From an uncultured Bacteroidales bacterium (lineage in GTDB: Bacteria > Bacteroidota > Bacteroidia > Bacteroidales > Bacteroidaceae): a DNA stretch of 37,009 nucleotides. A program made the translations under genes and the position numbers. The DNA lies in assembly GCA_902766625.1 (NCBI GenBank), contig CACXEH010000039.1, positions 1 to 37,009 of the forward strand, given 5' to 3'. Of this stretch, positions 19,397 to 27,304 are shown one piece after another (the first letter of the stretch is position 1; each line of letters opens with the position of its first letter). A model generated the notes under the pieces. That model had not been told where the DNA came from, searched no databases, and worked only from the letters and a program-made list of their open reading frames with translations.

Positions 19397-20191
19397 TCAA
19401 AACTGTTTGAGTTTTTTTAATGCATTGAATATACCGTCATCATCCACACTGTCAGTAACAATGTCTGCAGCGGTCTTGACATCATCTGATGCATTGCCCA
19501 TAGCGATGCCTGTTCCGGCATATTGAATCATTGAGATATCATTGCCGCCATCACCGAAAGCAAAGGTATCTTCCTTCTTTATATTGAAATATTTGCAAAT
19601 AGCCTCTATGCCTTTTTGTTTCGTATTTCCTTTCCCGATAATATCCAGAAAATACGGATGCCAGCGCGTGAATGCACTGCCTTTCAGCCTTTGCGCCAAG
19701 ACAGATTCCTGCTCTTTGCTGATAAATGCCGTTATCTGGAACAATGTTCTATCAGCAAGAGCTTCTTCTATTGATTCATCTGAACATGGGATGTAAGCAA
19801 TGTTCAGCAAATCGTAAAAGATATATTTGTACCGCTCACTTTCGCGTACCATATACTTCTCTTCATTCTCAAACATATATACACTTGTCACGCCGAGTTG
19901 CTTGGTAAAGGAGATAATATCCCGCATATCTTCATGAGGTATCGGATTAGATGTTAAAACCTTATCGCCCACATAAGTATATCCACCATTCATGGTGATA
20001 TAGCCGTCAACCAATCCCAAATCGTCCAGTTGGTCGAGATTGTTGATGATTGACTTAGGGCGCCCCGTTGCGATTATGACAAGATTATTCTGCTCTTTAA
20101 TTCTATGCAGGGCCTCTATTGTACTTCTGGGAATACCGTGGGTCTTGAAACTTACTAACGTGCCGTCAATGTCAAAGAAATATGCCTTCAT
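19397..20191 (-). CDS. Cof-type HAD-IIB family phosphatase
   Basis: A cytosolic haloacid-dehalogenase-superfamily phosphatase, 264 residues. Motif I is FFDIDGTL (Asp7 nucleophile, Asp9), motif II ATGRP, motif III the lysine of NTKQKG and motif IV FGDGGNDISM. The large insert between motifs II and III is the C2B cap of the Cof subfamily, which acts on sugar phosphates, pyridoxal phosphate or FMN. The end contains the usual MGNA and AADIVT. It is first in a two-gene unit with the GH123-like gene. The exact substrate is unknown. Confidence 0.92.
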   Translation of the reverse strand: MKAYFFDIDGTLVSFKTHGIPRSTIEALHRIKEQNNLVIIATGRPKSIINNLDQLDDLGLVDGYITMNGGYTYVGDKVLTSNPIPHEDMRDIISFTKQLGVTSVYMFENEEKYMVRESERYKYIFYDLLNIAYIPCSDESIEEALADRTLFQITAFISKEQESVLAQRLKGSAFTRWHPYFLDIIGKGNTKQKGIEAICKYFNIKKEDTFAFGDGGNDISMIQYAGTGIAMGNASDDVKTAADIVTDSVDDDGIFNALKKLKQF

Positions 20192-20213
20192 CTATATTTA
20201 CTTGAATATTTTA

Positions 20214-20221
20214 CAAAGGTA
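20214..20221 (-). promoter_or_regulatory. -7 box of the HAD/GH123 unit
   Basis: TACCTTTG on the minus strand, 22 bases before the ATG at 20191. Confidence 0.55.
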
Positions 20222-20338
20222 AGTATATTTTTTCGCAGTCAGTACCATAAGTTAAAAAACTTATTCTCCTCGCTTATGCAACTTTCATATTATCCAACAA
20301 TAAAGCGCCAATAATATTTACATTTTGTAAAATAGCAT

Positions 20339-20346
20339 TAACTTTG
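20339..20346 (+). promoter_or_regulatory. -7 box of the DUF5020/purine permease unit
   Basis: TAACTTTG, 55 bases before the ATG at 20402. TTTA at 20317-20320 is at -33 spacing. I looked for a purine aptamer in the 5' leader and see none. Confidence 0.5.
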
Positions 20347-20401
20347 TTTGTGAAGACACTCTTTATTTGATTTTGTTTAACATCTTATAAATATCTTTCT
20401 C

Positions 20402-21106
20402 ATGAAATTTTCATTATTAATTTTTGTCGCCTTACTACTCGGTAGCACATCGCTTATGGCGCAGAATGTACAATTACACTATGATTTTGGTCGTAACATA
20501 TACTCAAATGAAGAAAGCGGACGCCAAAAAGTCACGGCAACATTGGAACAATTCAAAGCTGACAAATGGGGTTCGTGGTATTATTTTGTAGACATTGACT
20601 TCAGCAGAAAATTCACAGAAGGAGCATACGCTGAGATTTCTCGCGAATTGAATATTGGCACAAAAGGATTTGCCGCACACGTTGAGTACAATGGCGGACT
20701 TAATCGCTTTGGAAGTTTCCAGCAAGCTGCTCTTGTCGGCGGTGCATGGAATGGTCATAACGCTGATTTCACCAAGACATATTCCGTACAACTTATGTAC
20801 AAACACTATTTCAAGAGTTACGACAACACCCGGACATATTCCAGTGCGCAGTTAACTGGTGTATGGAGTACGACCTTTGCCCATGGCGCACTGACGTTCT
20901 CAGGATTCATTGATTTCTGGAGAGGCGAAAATGCGCAAGGACACGGCCAGTTGGTTATTCTCAGTGAGCCGCAGCTGTGGTACAACGCTACAGAACATCT
21001 CAGCATCGGCACCGAGGTCGAGTTCAGCAATAACTTTATCTACAACACTTATAACGACAAGAGCTTTTTTATCAATCCGACCATTGCCCTTAAATGGAAA
21101 TTCTAA
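20402..21106 (+). CDS. DUF5020 family outer-membrane protein (Tsx-like channel)
   Basis: A predicted outer-membrane beta-barrel of 234 residues. The signal peptide ends at LMAQ (about residue 21). The mature part consists of alternating, aromatic-rich strands and ends in phenylalanine (ALKWKF), as outer-membrane barrels do. DUF5020 proteins are distantly related to nucleoside-specific channel Tsx; I recognise this by overall pattern (LHYDFGR start, YYFVDIDF, PQLWYN), not by one diagnostic residue. The next gene, 21 bases on, is a purine permease, which supports a role in nucleobase or nucleoside entry through the outer membrane. Confidence 0.75.
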   Translation: MKFSLLIFVALLLGSTSLMAQNVQLHYDFGRNIYSNEESGRQKVTATLEQFKADKWGSWYYFVDIDFSRKFTEGAYAEISRELNIGTKGFAAHVEYNGGLNRFGSFQQAALVGGAWNGHNADFTKTYSVQLMYKHYFKSYDNTRTYSSAQLTGVWSTTFAHGALTFSGFIDFWRGENAQGHGQLVILSEPQLWYNATEHLSIGTEVEFSNNFIYNTYNDKSFFINPTIALKWKF

Positions 21107-21127
21107 TTTTTCAAAATATTTATCACA

Positions 21128-22441
21128 ATGCTAAAAAAATTATTTGGCTTCACCCCTGGTGTCAATAGTGTAAAAACCGAGATTACCGCAGGTATAACGA
21201 CATTTTTGACAATGGCATACATTCTTGCTGTCAATCCTGATATTTTCAGAGCCCTGACAGATCAAGGTATGGACAATGGCGCCGTTTTTTCAGCAACGGC
21301 CATAGCTGCCATTATTGGTACATTGATAATGGCCATATATGCCAAAAAGCCTTTTGGACTTGCGCCCGGAATGGGACTTAACGCTTTCTTTGTATACACA
21401 GTTTGTCTCGGCATGGGGTATTCCTGGCAATTTGCCCTGACTGCAATATTGCTTGAAGGTATTATATTTATTATTTTGACACTGACAAAAGTACGAACAA
21501 TGATTGTTGAAGCTATCCCTAACACTTTGAAAAAAGCAATTTCCTGCGGTATAGGTACATATCTTGCCTTCATTGGTTTGCAAAATACAGGTATTATAGT
21601 ATCAAATCCCGTAACGTCAGTTGGGTTAGGCGATTTTTCCAATACATCTGTTTTATTGGCTATCTTCGGCATATTGCTCACAAGTGTGTTTGTTATACTC
21701 AAACTCAAAGGCTCAATGCTTATAGCTATATTAATAACCACTATCATCGGTATTCCATTGGGAATAACCCATTTGACTGAAGTAATATCTGCACCTCCTT
21801 CCATTGAACCGATTTTCTGTCAGTTCACATTTGACAAGATTTTCTCATGGGATATGCTCATCATAGTTTTCACCTTTTTGTTTATTGACCTGTTTGACAC
21901 TATCGGAACTGTTGTCGGTGTTTCTATGAAAACCAATATGATAGACAAAGACGGCAAGGTGAACAAGATAGACCAAATATTCATGGCTGATGCCGTCGCA
22001 ACTACCGTCGGAGCCTGTGTCGGAGCGTCTACTACAACAACCTACATGGAAAGCGCTGTCGGTGTGGAAGAAGGTGGACGAACAGGACTGACTGCATTTA
22101 CAATTGCCGTATGCTTTGCATTATCATTACTCTTTGCCCCGCTATTCTTAAGCATACCAACTGCCGCAACTGGACCCATTTTATTTATTGTAGGGGTAAT
22201 GATGACTGAGCAAATCTGTGATATAGATTTTTCAGATTACTCTGAAGGTGTCCCGGCATTTATCACTATACTATTCATGCCTTTAGCCTACAGTATCTCC
22301 GATGCTATAATGCTCGGCATTATCTCCTATGTCATTTTGAATCTTATTACGAAAAAAGGAAAGAACACCAATATGTTCCTTATCGTTCTGGCTATTCTTT
22401 TCACATTACATTACATTAGTAACATTCTGTTAATAAAATAA
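21128..22441 (+). CDS. NCS2-type guanine/hypoxanthine permease (AzgA-like)
   Basis: An inner-membrane purine symporter, 437 residues, of the AzgA/PbuG branch of the nucleobase-cation symporter 2 superfamily. Family blocks are EITAGITTFLTMAYIL near the N-terminus, GLAPGMGLNAFFVYTV (about 77-92), LFDTIGTVVGVS in the middle and ESAVGVEEGGRTGLTA. About twelve to fourteen hydrophobic segments are present. It imports guanine, hypoxanthine or adenine with protons. It shares a unit with the DUF5020 barrel gene, giving a plausible outer- plus inner-membrane route for purines. No hairpin terminator is visible in the 53 bases to the convergent gene. Confidence 0.93.
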   Translation: MLKKLFGFTPGVNSVKTEITAGITTFLTMAYILAVNPDIFRALTDQGMDNGAVFSATAIAAIIGTLIMAIYAKKPFGLAPGMGLNAFFVYTVCLGMGYSWQFALTAILLEGIIFIILTLTKVRTMIVEAIPNTLKKAISCGIGTYLAFIGLQNTGIIVSNPVTSVGLGDFSNTSVLLAIFGILLTSVFVILKLKGSMLIAILITTIIGIPLGITHLTEVISAPPSIEPIFCQFTFDKIFSWDMLIIVFTFLFIDLFDTIGTVVGVSMKTNMIDKDGKVNKIDQIFMADAVATTVGACVGASTTTTYMESAVGVEEGGRTGLTAFTIAVCFALSLLFAPLFLSIPTAATGPILFIVGVMMTEQICDIDFSDYSEGVPAFITILFMPLAYSISDAIMLGIISYVILNLITKKGKNTNMFLIVLAILFTLHYISNILLIK

Positions 22442-22494
22442 CATAACGTAACGAAAAGAATAAGACCAACACGGATTCACGACTTATCTCATCT

Positions 22495-24336
22495 CTACAG
22501 CGCGTCAAACGCGAACACATGAGCGTATGGCGCGCCCCATGTAGAGGTGACAACCAGACGCAATGCATCTGCCTTGACCTTGTCAAATGACACCTTGCGC
22601 AGGCGGAGGTAATTGTCCTTATCAGTATATACAGTCTGCCACTTGCCTCCTACCCTTGCCTCAACCTTGAAGTCCTTTGCCATCATGGCAGGGAAATTTA
22701 CCAGTTCAGTCGTCGCCTCAAGTTTTCTCATTCGCTTGCTCCTGACCTTCAAGTCGGAATCGAATATTATTCTTGCTCCAGACAATTCCACAGGTTTTTT
22801 CCAAGTGTAAGTTATCGTTTCTGCATTAGGGGCAACCCATATTCCGTTATCCACATTTTCCCATCTGCGGTCTATACCATTGCGCAGTACCTGAAGTGAA
22901 TCTGCCATTTTAGCACTCATCGTCAAGTCGGAAGGCTTACGCCAGCGATGCGGCAAGAGCACATCGTCATCCTCAAGAGTAGCCTGAAGCGTCGAAATGT
23001 AATCTTTACGCAACTGCGCCGGGGTAATATTTTTCTCCAGCGTGATGGAGGCTGCCGTTCCCGCCGCCTGTCCGAGCAGGGCACACGTCGCCATTACACG
23101 TGTAGATGAAAACGCCATATGAGATGTAGAAATGTCGCGCCCTGCAAAAAGCAAATTAGGCACATTGACTGAATAAAGACAGTCAAAAGGAATGCCGTAG
23201 AGCTTGGGAGCTACAAATTCAACCGATATGATTCCTCTCTTGTGGAATGCCTCAGGGTCATGGTTATCCAACGTCCATCCGCCGTAAGCGACAACGTCTT
23301 CAAAATGTCCGCCGCTCATAACATCATCCTGTGTCAATATGTGAGGACCGACATAACGGATATTTTCGCGTTTACCAGGCAGGGAGCCAATCCAATCCAA
23401 ATCATAGTCACGACAACGTCCGTCAGGATGGTTTTTCATATACTCCCATACGCCATAGGCGATACGTTTCAACTCATACTGAATATCATTGGCATTGAAG
23501 ATAGTATTAACAGTTCCTCCGAACTCTATCCACCAGAAGTTATTATCCTTGGGGAATGGTTTCTTATAGTTGAATTTCACTCCCGGTATCGTACTTTTTT
23601 TCTTAGAGTAGTTGAAATCATCGTCCGTAAAATGGTAAGCCCAATCAGGTGCCTTAAAAGGATGATACTCATCCGTCTTGCGTAGCTGCAACAACAGTGA
23701 ATTGCCCATTGTCTTCGCATCTGGAGTTGTTATGTCCACATAGCTTTCATTAAATTCCGTCTTAGCCTCACGTCCCCAACGGTATTTTGCTCCGGACAAT
23801 CTGAGAATACCGTCTCCTGTACAGTCAGCAAAGAGTTTTCCTTTTATGAGATATTTGGTATAAGCATTGCTATTCCAACATTTAACAGCGGAAATCCTGT
23901 CACCATCCATTACGACATCCTGAACAGACGTGTTCAGCAACAGTTTTATATTCTTTTCTGACACTACCGTGGAATATATAACATCATCCCACAATGTATA
24001 GCGCTGCAGGGGATTGTAATAGAAATTACGCATTTGCATCTCTTCCAGTATACCCGTCTCCTGACTGTCATCATTTTTTACACCGACAATACCCATACGC
24101 ATCTCACTTGAAGAGTTTCCACCCAAGACAGGGCGGTCCTGTATAAGAATAACATTGGTACCATGGCGAGCTGCCGACACTGCAGCACAAACACCAGAAA
24201 GACCGCCGCCGCAAACAATAAAATCGGCCTCCATTTCCACATGTTTGATAACAGAAGAATTACTCTCCGTTATCATTTGCGCATTGACATTCAACACACA
24301 TAATGTTGAGAGTACAAAAAGAAACAATAATTTCAT
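22495..24336 (-). CDS. Exported FAD-dependent oxidoreductase with C-terminal beta-sandwich
   Basis: A FAD-dependent oxidoreductase of the FAD_oxidored (PF12831-like) family, 613 residues. The signal peptide ends at NVNAQ (residue 20), so the flavoprotein should be periplasmic or secreted. The dinucleotide-binding motif VCGGGLSGVCAA (Gly43-Gly48) is followed by RPVLGGNSSSEMRMG, typical of the family. Downstream, FADCTGDG and LFAGRDIS...VMATCALLGQAAGTAA complete the FAD fold. Residues from about 480 resemble a galactose-binding or discoidin-like beta-sandwich, which suggests carbohydrate attachment. The substrate is unknown. It is a single gene with its own -7 box, divergent from the patatin gene. 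Confidence 0.88.
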   Translation of the reverse strand: MKLLFLFVLSTLCVLNVNAQMITESNSSVIKHVEMEADFIVCGGGLSGVCAAVSAARHGTNVILIQDRPVLGGNSSSEMRMGIVGVKNDDSQETGILEEMQMRNFYYNPLQRYTLWDDVIYSTVVSEKNIKLLLNTSVQDVVMDGDRISAVKCWNSNAYTKYLIKGKLFADCTGDGILRLSGAKYRWGREAKTEFNESYVDITTPDAKTMGNSLLLQLRKTDEYHPFKAPDWAYHFTDDDFNYSKKKSTIPGVKFNYKKPFPKDNNFWWIEFGGTVNTIFNANDIQYELKRIAYGVWEYMKNHPDGRCRDYDLDWIGSLPGKRENIRYVGPHILTQDDVMSGGHFEDVVAYGGWTLDNHDPEAFHKRGIISVEFVAPKLYGIPFDCLYSVNVPNLLFAGRDISTSHMAFSSTRVMATCALLGQAAGTAASITLEKNITPAQLRKDYISTLQATLEDDDVLLPHRWRKPSDLTMSAKMADSLQVLRNGIDRRWENVDNGIWVAPNAETITYTWKKPVELSGARIIFDSDLKVRSKRMRKLEATTELVNFPAMMAKDFKVEARVGGKWQTVYTDKDNYLRLRKVSFDKVKADALRLVVTSTWGAPYAHVFAFDAL

Positions 24337-24367
24337 TTGTCAATTAATTTTTGTTATTAGTCTGGTG

Positions 24368-24375
24368 CAAAGGTA
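24368..24375 (-). promoter_or_regulatory. -7 box of the exported FAD oxidoreductase
   Basis: TACCTTTG on the minus strand, 31 bases before the ATG at 24336. Confidence 0.55.
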
Positions 24376-24505
24376 TTAAAAAAATATCACATACCTCATA
24401 ATTAAATAACGAACACAAAATTTTGACACAATCTGTTAAATGTTTCAGCATTATACATCATAGATTCCGTAACAAACTGTTTCTTTTTGCCCCGAATGTT
24501 ATCAA

Positions 24506-24589
24506 TTCCATAGGATGGAACATACATTCCATCAGGTGGAACTTACGTTCCATGCAACAGAACTTACATTCCATCCTTTGGAACGAAAA
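24506..24589 (+). repeat. Intergenic tandem repeat array B: four 21-bp units TTCCA-N6-GGAAC-N5
   Basis: Units start at 24506, 24527, 24548 and 24569. Every unit begins with TTCCA, and three of four carry GGAAC (the third AGAAC). Linkers are ATACA, TTACG, TTACA and, at the end, GAAAA. The first unit folds perfectly (TTCCAT/ATGGAA). The array is in the 352-bp gap between the divergent FAD oxidoreductase and patatin genes and ends 71 bases before the patatin -7 box. The rest of the gap is AT-rich without a visible gene. Confidence 0.88.
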
Positions 24590-24660
24590 AAACAGCAGTA
24601 AAGTTTAGGATAAATCTCACAATTAGATTTTATTAACTCAGTATTATCCGTGAAAATATT

Positions 24661-24668
24661 TACTTTTG
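24661..24668 (+). promoter_or_regulatory. -7 box of the patatin-like gene
   Basis: TACTTTTG, 20 bases before the ATG at 24689. It lies inside the longer reading frame that could begin at 24650, which argues against that start. Confidence 0.6.
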
Positions 24669-24688
24669 TCATGATAAGTCTTTGCGAC

Positions 24689-25657
24689 ATGAAAAAAACG
24701 GTCTTATTGTTACTGCTCCTTATGGCAACTATCGCAATAGAAGCCGGCACAAGGCCAAAGGTCGCCCTTGTGCTAGGCGGTGGCGGTGCCAAGGGTGCCG
24801 CGGAAATTGGCGTACTGAAGTACATAGAGAAATCACAAATCCCCATTGACTACATTGTCGGGACAAGCATCGGGTCCATTATAGGCGGACTGTATTCCAC
24901 CGGTTACCGTTCTGCACAATTGGACTCATTGTTCCGCAGTCAAGACTGGTTGTCTCTCTTGACAGGCAGAGACATCTCGGAGTCAAGGACAATCTTCTCG
25001 CATGATTCGACCGGAACACATGTGCTGGGGTTTCCTGTAGGACGAAGAAAAAACAAGAAAAGGAAATGGGGAATGATGTATGGTGACAGCATCGCATCTA
25101 AATTTAAAACTTTGACAAAAATCCATGATTCCATTGATTTCAATGATTTACAGACACCATTCAAATGTATTGCCGTTGACATGACGACGTTCAAGGAAGT
25201 TGTCTTGGACAAAGGAGACTTACCCTTATGCATGCGGGCAAGTATGTCAATTCCCTTTCTATATAAACCTGTAGAAATAGATTCCATGCAACTGGTCGAC
25301 GGGGGGCTTCTCAATAATCTCCCTGTAGATGTTGCCAGGAAGATGGGGGCTGATTATGTTATTGCCATCGACCTTACACAGAACCAACATGAAGAAAAAG
25401 AAACCGACTTTCATTACACCGACAGCAACATCGGCAAACTCATCAGTTGGAGTCTCTCACGGCCAGATCTGAAGAAATATCATCAAAACGTCAAAGATGC
25501 TGATATTTATATACACCCAGACCTAAAAGGATGCAAGCCGTCAGACTTTAAGCCAAAGAAAATTGAGTATATGATAAAACAAGGTGAATATGCGGGAAGG
25601 AAAGCAATGGCAGACCTAAAAAAACTTAAAACAAAAATCCAGAAAAAGCAGAAGTAA
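24689..25657 (+). CDS. Exported patatin-like phospholipase
   Basis: A serine lipid acyl-hydrolase of the patatin family, 322 residues. The start at 24689 gives a normal signal peptide (MKKTVLLLLLLMATIAIEAG); the alternative start at 24650 precedes the -7 box. Motifs: oxyanion loop GGGGAKG (30-36), nucleophile Ser60 in GTSIG, and the dyad Asp204 in DGG. The enzyme should hydrolyse phospholipids or other acyl esters in the periplasm or envelope. Many exported Bacteroidetes patatins carry a C-terminal BamA-like beta-barrel; this one ends after the catalytic domain with a Lys-rich tail and has none. It is a single gene, 145 bases before the next. Confidence 0.92.
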   Translation: MKKTVLLLLLLMATIAIEAGTRPKVALVLGGGGAKGAAEIGVLKYIEKSQIPIDYIVGTSIGSIIGGLYSTGYRSAQLDSLFRSQDWLSLLTGRDISESRTIFSHDSTGTHVLGFPVGRRKNKKRKWGMMYGDSIASKFKTLTKIHDSIDFNDLQTPFKCIAVDMTTFKEVVLDKGDLPLCMRASMSIPFLYKPVEIDSMQLVDGGLLNNLPVDVARKMGADYVIAIDLTQNQHEEKETDFHYTDSNIGKLISWSLSRPDLKKYHQNVKDADIYIHPDLKGCKPSDFKPKKIEYMIKQGEYAGRKAMADLKKLKTKIQKKQK

Positions 25658-25769
25658 TCGTCAGCATAAACAGATACGCTTACCATCTCACACGGACAGA
25701 ACAGAGGATCTATCAGGACTTACAACATAAATTCGCATTCTATTTCATTCAATAATAAGCAAAAAATAT

Positions 25770-25777
25770 TATTTTTG
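25770..25777 (+). promoter_or_regulatory. -7 box of the FAD oxidoreductase lipoprotein gene
   Basis: TATTTTTG, 25 bases before the ATG at 25803; TTTC about 22 bases upstream is a weak -33 match. Confidence 0.5.
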
Positions 25778-25802
25778 CAGACAGATAAACAATAATATAC
25801 AC

Positions 25803-27215
25803 ATGAAAAAAATAGCAATTTTACTATGCATTGCCACGGGGCTGATCAGTTGCGGCAACAAAAAAGATGAAATCAATCTTCCAATTACACGCACCTTCGA
25901 CTGTGACGTTCTTGTAATCGGTGGCGGACCGGCAGGACTCTCAGCAGCCATCTGTTCGGCAAGAAAAGGCGTCAAAACCATTTTGGCCGAGCGCAACGGT
26001 TGTCTTGGCGGCATGGCAACTTCAGGCATGGTGGCACCGCTGATGTCATCTACCACGCCTGACGGTAAGACGATGATTATACGCGGATTTTTTGAGGAAT
26101 TTGTTGACAGCATGATTGCCGCCAATGGCGCAATACATCCTCTTAAATCAGAGATAGGCTCACTCACAGCCTACCGCGACAAAGGTCACCACGGACTGAC
26201 GACCTTTGACTACGAATGTTTTAAGAAAACAGCCGAAGACCTTTGCAAGCAGGCTGGTGTGGAACTGCTTTACCATCTCCTCTTTGTCAAAGCTGATACT
26301 GAGGACAACAAAGTCACCGCAGCATATTTTGCGACAAAAGCTGGCATCTGGAAAATCACTGCAAAAACATATATAGACTGTACAGGTGACGGAGACGTGG
26401 CCGAATCGGCAGGAGTACCTTATATATATGGTGACGGAAACGGCGACATACAAGCCTCCTCTCTCTTCTTCACAGTGCGCAATGTCAACAAAGCAGCCAT
26501 GGATGCTCACAACGAAGAGTGCAAAAAGAACAACGACTTTGAAGGCCAATTCTATATGCGTGAGATTTTGGCAGCACGTGAGGCTGGAGAATTTCCGATT
26601 TGGCGCCAAAAGATTGCATTATTTGAAAATCTTGACGGCACATATACCGTAAATATGGCGCAGAATGACAGCGTTAACGGATTAGATCCGAAACAGATAA
26701 CAGATGCTGAAATTACTGGCAGGGAACAAGCCGCCATCATTGTAAAATTCCTCCGCAAATATGTCAAGGGATGCGAAAATTGCGAACTTGGAAGCACGGC
26801 CGAACAACTTGGCGTAAGAGAAACCCGACGTATAGAAGGTGAATATACAGTCACCGCCGAGGACGCTAAAAACTCAGTAAAATATCCTGACCCCATATTC
26901 TGTTGTGCCAACAGCATGGACATCCATCGTAAAGGACGTGTAGAATATGTCGCAAGAAACACCAATGAGCCTTATTACGTTCCGTACAGAGCTTTGTTGC
27001 CCAAAAAGATAGACAACATGCTTGTAGCCGGCCGATGTGCATCAGCTGAGCGTCCTGTAATGGCAGCGATACGTGTCATCCCTCCTTGTTTTGCCATGGG
27101 ACAAGCAGCCGGAACCGCTGCAGCCATGGCTGTCAAGAACGGCGTGTCACCTAAAAAGATTGACTCCAACGAACTTGTTTCTACCCTAAAAGCAGACGGT
27201 GTATATCTGCCTTGA
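25803..27215 (+). CDS. FAD-dependent oxidoreductase lipoprotein
   Basis: A second member of the FAD_oxidored (PF12831-like) family, 470 residues. The leader ends in the lipobox LISC with Cys17 as the lipidated residue. The following GNKKDE resembles the acidic/lysine lipoprotein export signal known from some Bacteroidetes, so surface exposure is possible. The Rossmann motif VIGGGPAGLSAA is at 38-49, then NGCLGGMATSG, CTGDGD and a C-terminal VAGRCAS...AIRVIPPCFAMGQAAGTAAA, as in the family. No C-terminal beta-sandwich is present, unlike the paralogue at 22495. The substrate is unknown. It has its own promoter and a terminator at 27225-27288. Confidence 0.88.
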   Translation: MKKIAILLCIATGLISCGNKKDEINLPITRTFDCDVLVIGGGPAGLSAAICSARKGVKTILAERNGCLGGMATSGMVAPLMSSTTPDGKTMIIRGFFEEFVDSMIAANGAIHPLKSEIGSLTAYRDKGHHGLTTFDYECFKKTAEDLCKQAGVELLYHLLFVKADTEDNKVTAAYFATKAGIWKITAKTYIDCTGDGDVAESAGVPYIYGDGNGDIQASSLFFTVRNVNKAAMDAHNEECKKNNDFEGQFYMREILAAREAGEFPIWRQKIALFENLDGTYTVNMAQNDSVNGLDPKQITDAEITGREQAAIIVKFLRKYVKGCENCELGSTAEQLGVRETRRIEGEYTVTAEDAKNSVKYPDPIFCCANSMDIHRKGRVEYVARNTNEPYYVPYRALLPKKIDNMLVAGRCASAERPVMAAIRVIPPCFAMGQAAGTAAAMAVKNGVSPKKIDSNELVSTLKADGVYLP

Positions 27216-27224
27216 CGCAAGTAC

Positions 27225-27288
27225 GGATATAAAAATCAATTCCCGAAAGATTCTCAACACAGAACTTTCGGGAATTGTCTTTATATCC
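27225..27288. terminator. Bidirectional terminator between convergent genes
   Basis: A 12-bp perfect stem (AATTCCCGAAAG, 27238-27249, with 27265-27276) lies inside an outer 9-bp stem (GGATATAAA, 27225-27233, with TTTATATCC, 27280-27288). T-rich tracts flank the inner stem on both strands. Confidence 0.85.
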
Positions 27289-27304
27289 TTAAAGCCATAG
27301 AGGC

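Noticed and set aside
20347..20401. Purine riboswitch before the DUF5020/purine permease genes
   Set aside because: The leader is only about 50 bases and lacks the three-way junction and conserved loops of the purine aptamer.
21262..21804. 180-residue minus-strand frame inside the purine permease gene
   Set aside because: It is antisense to conserved permease helices; no independent coding features.
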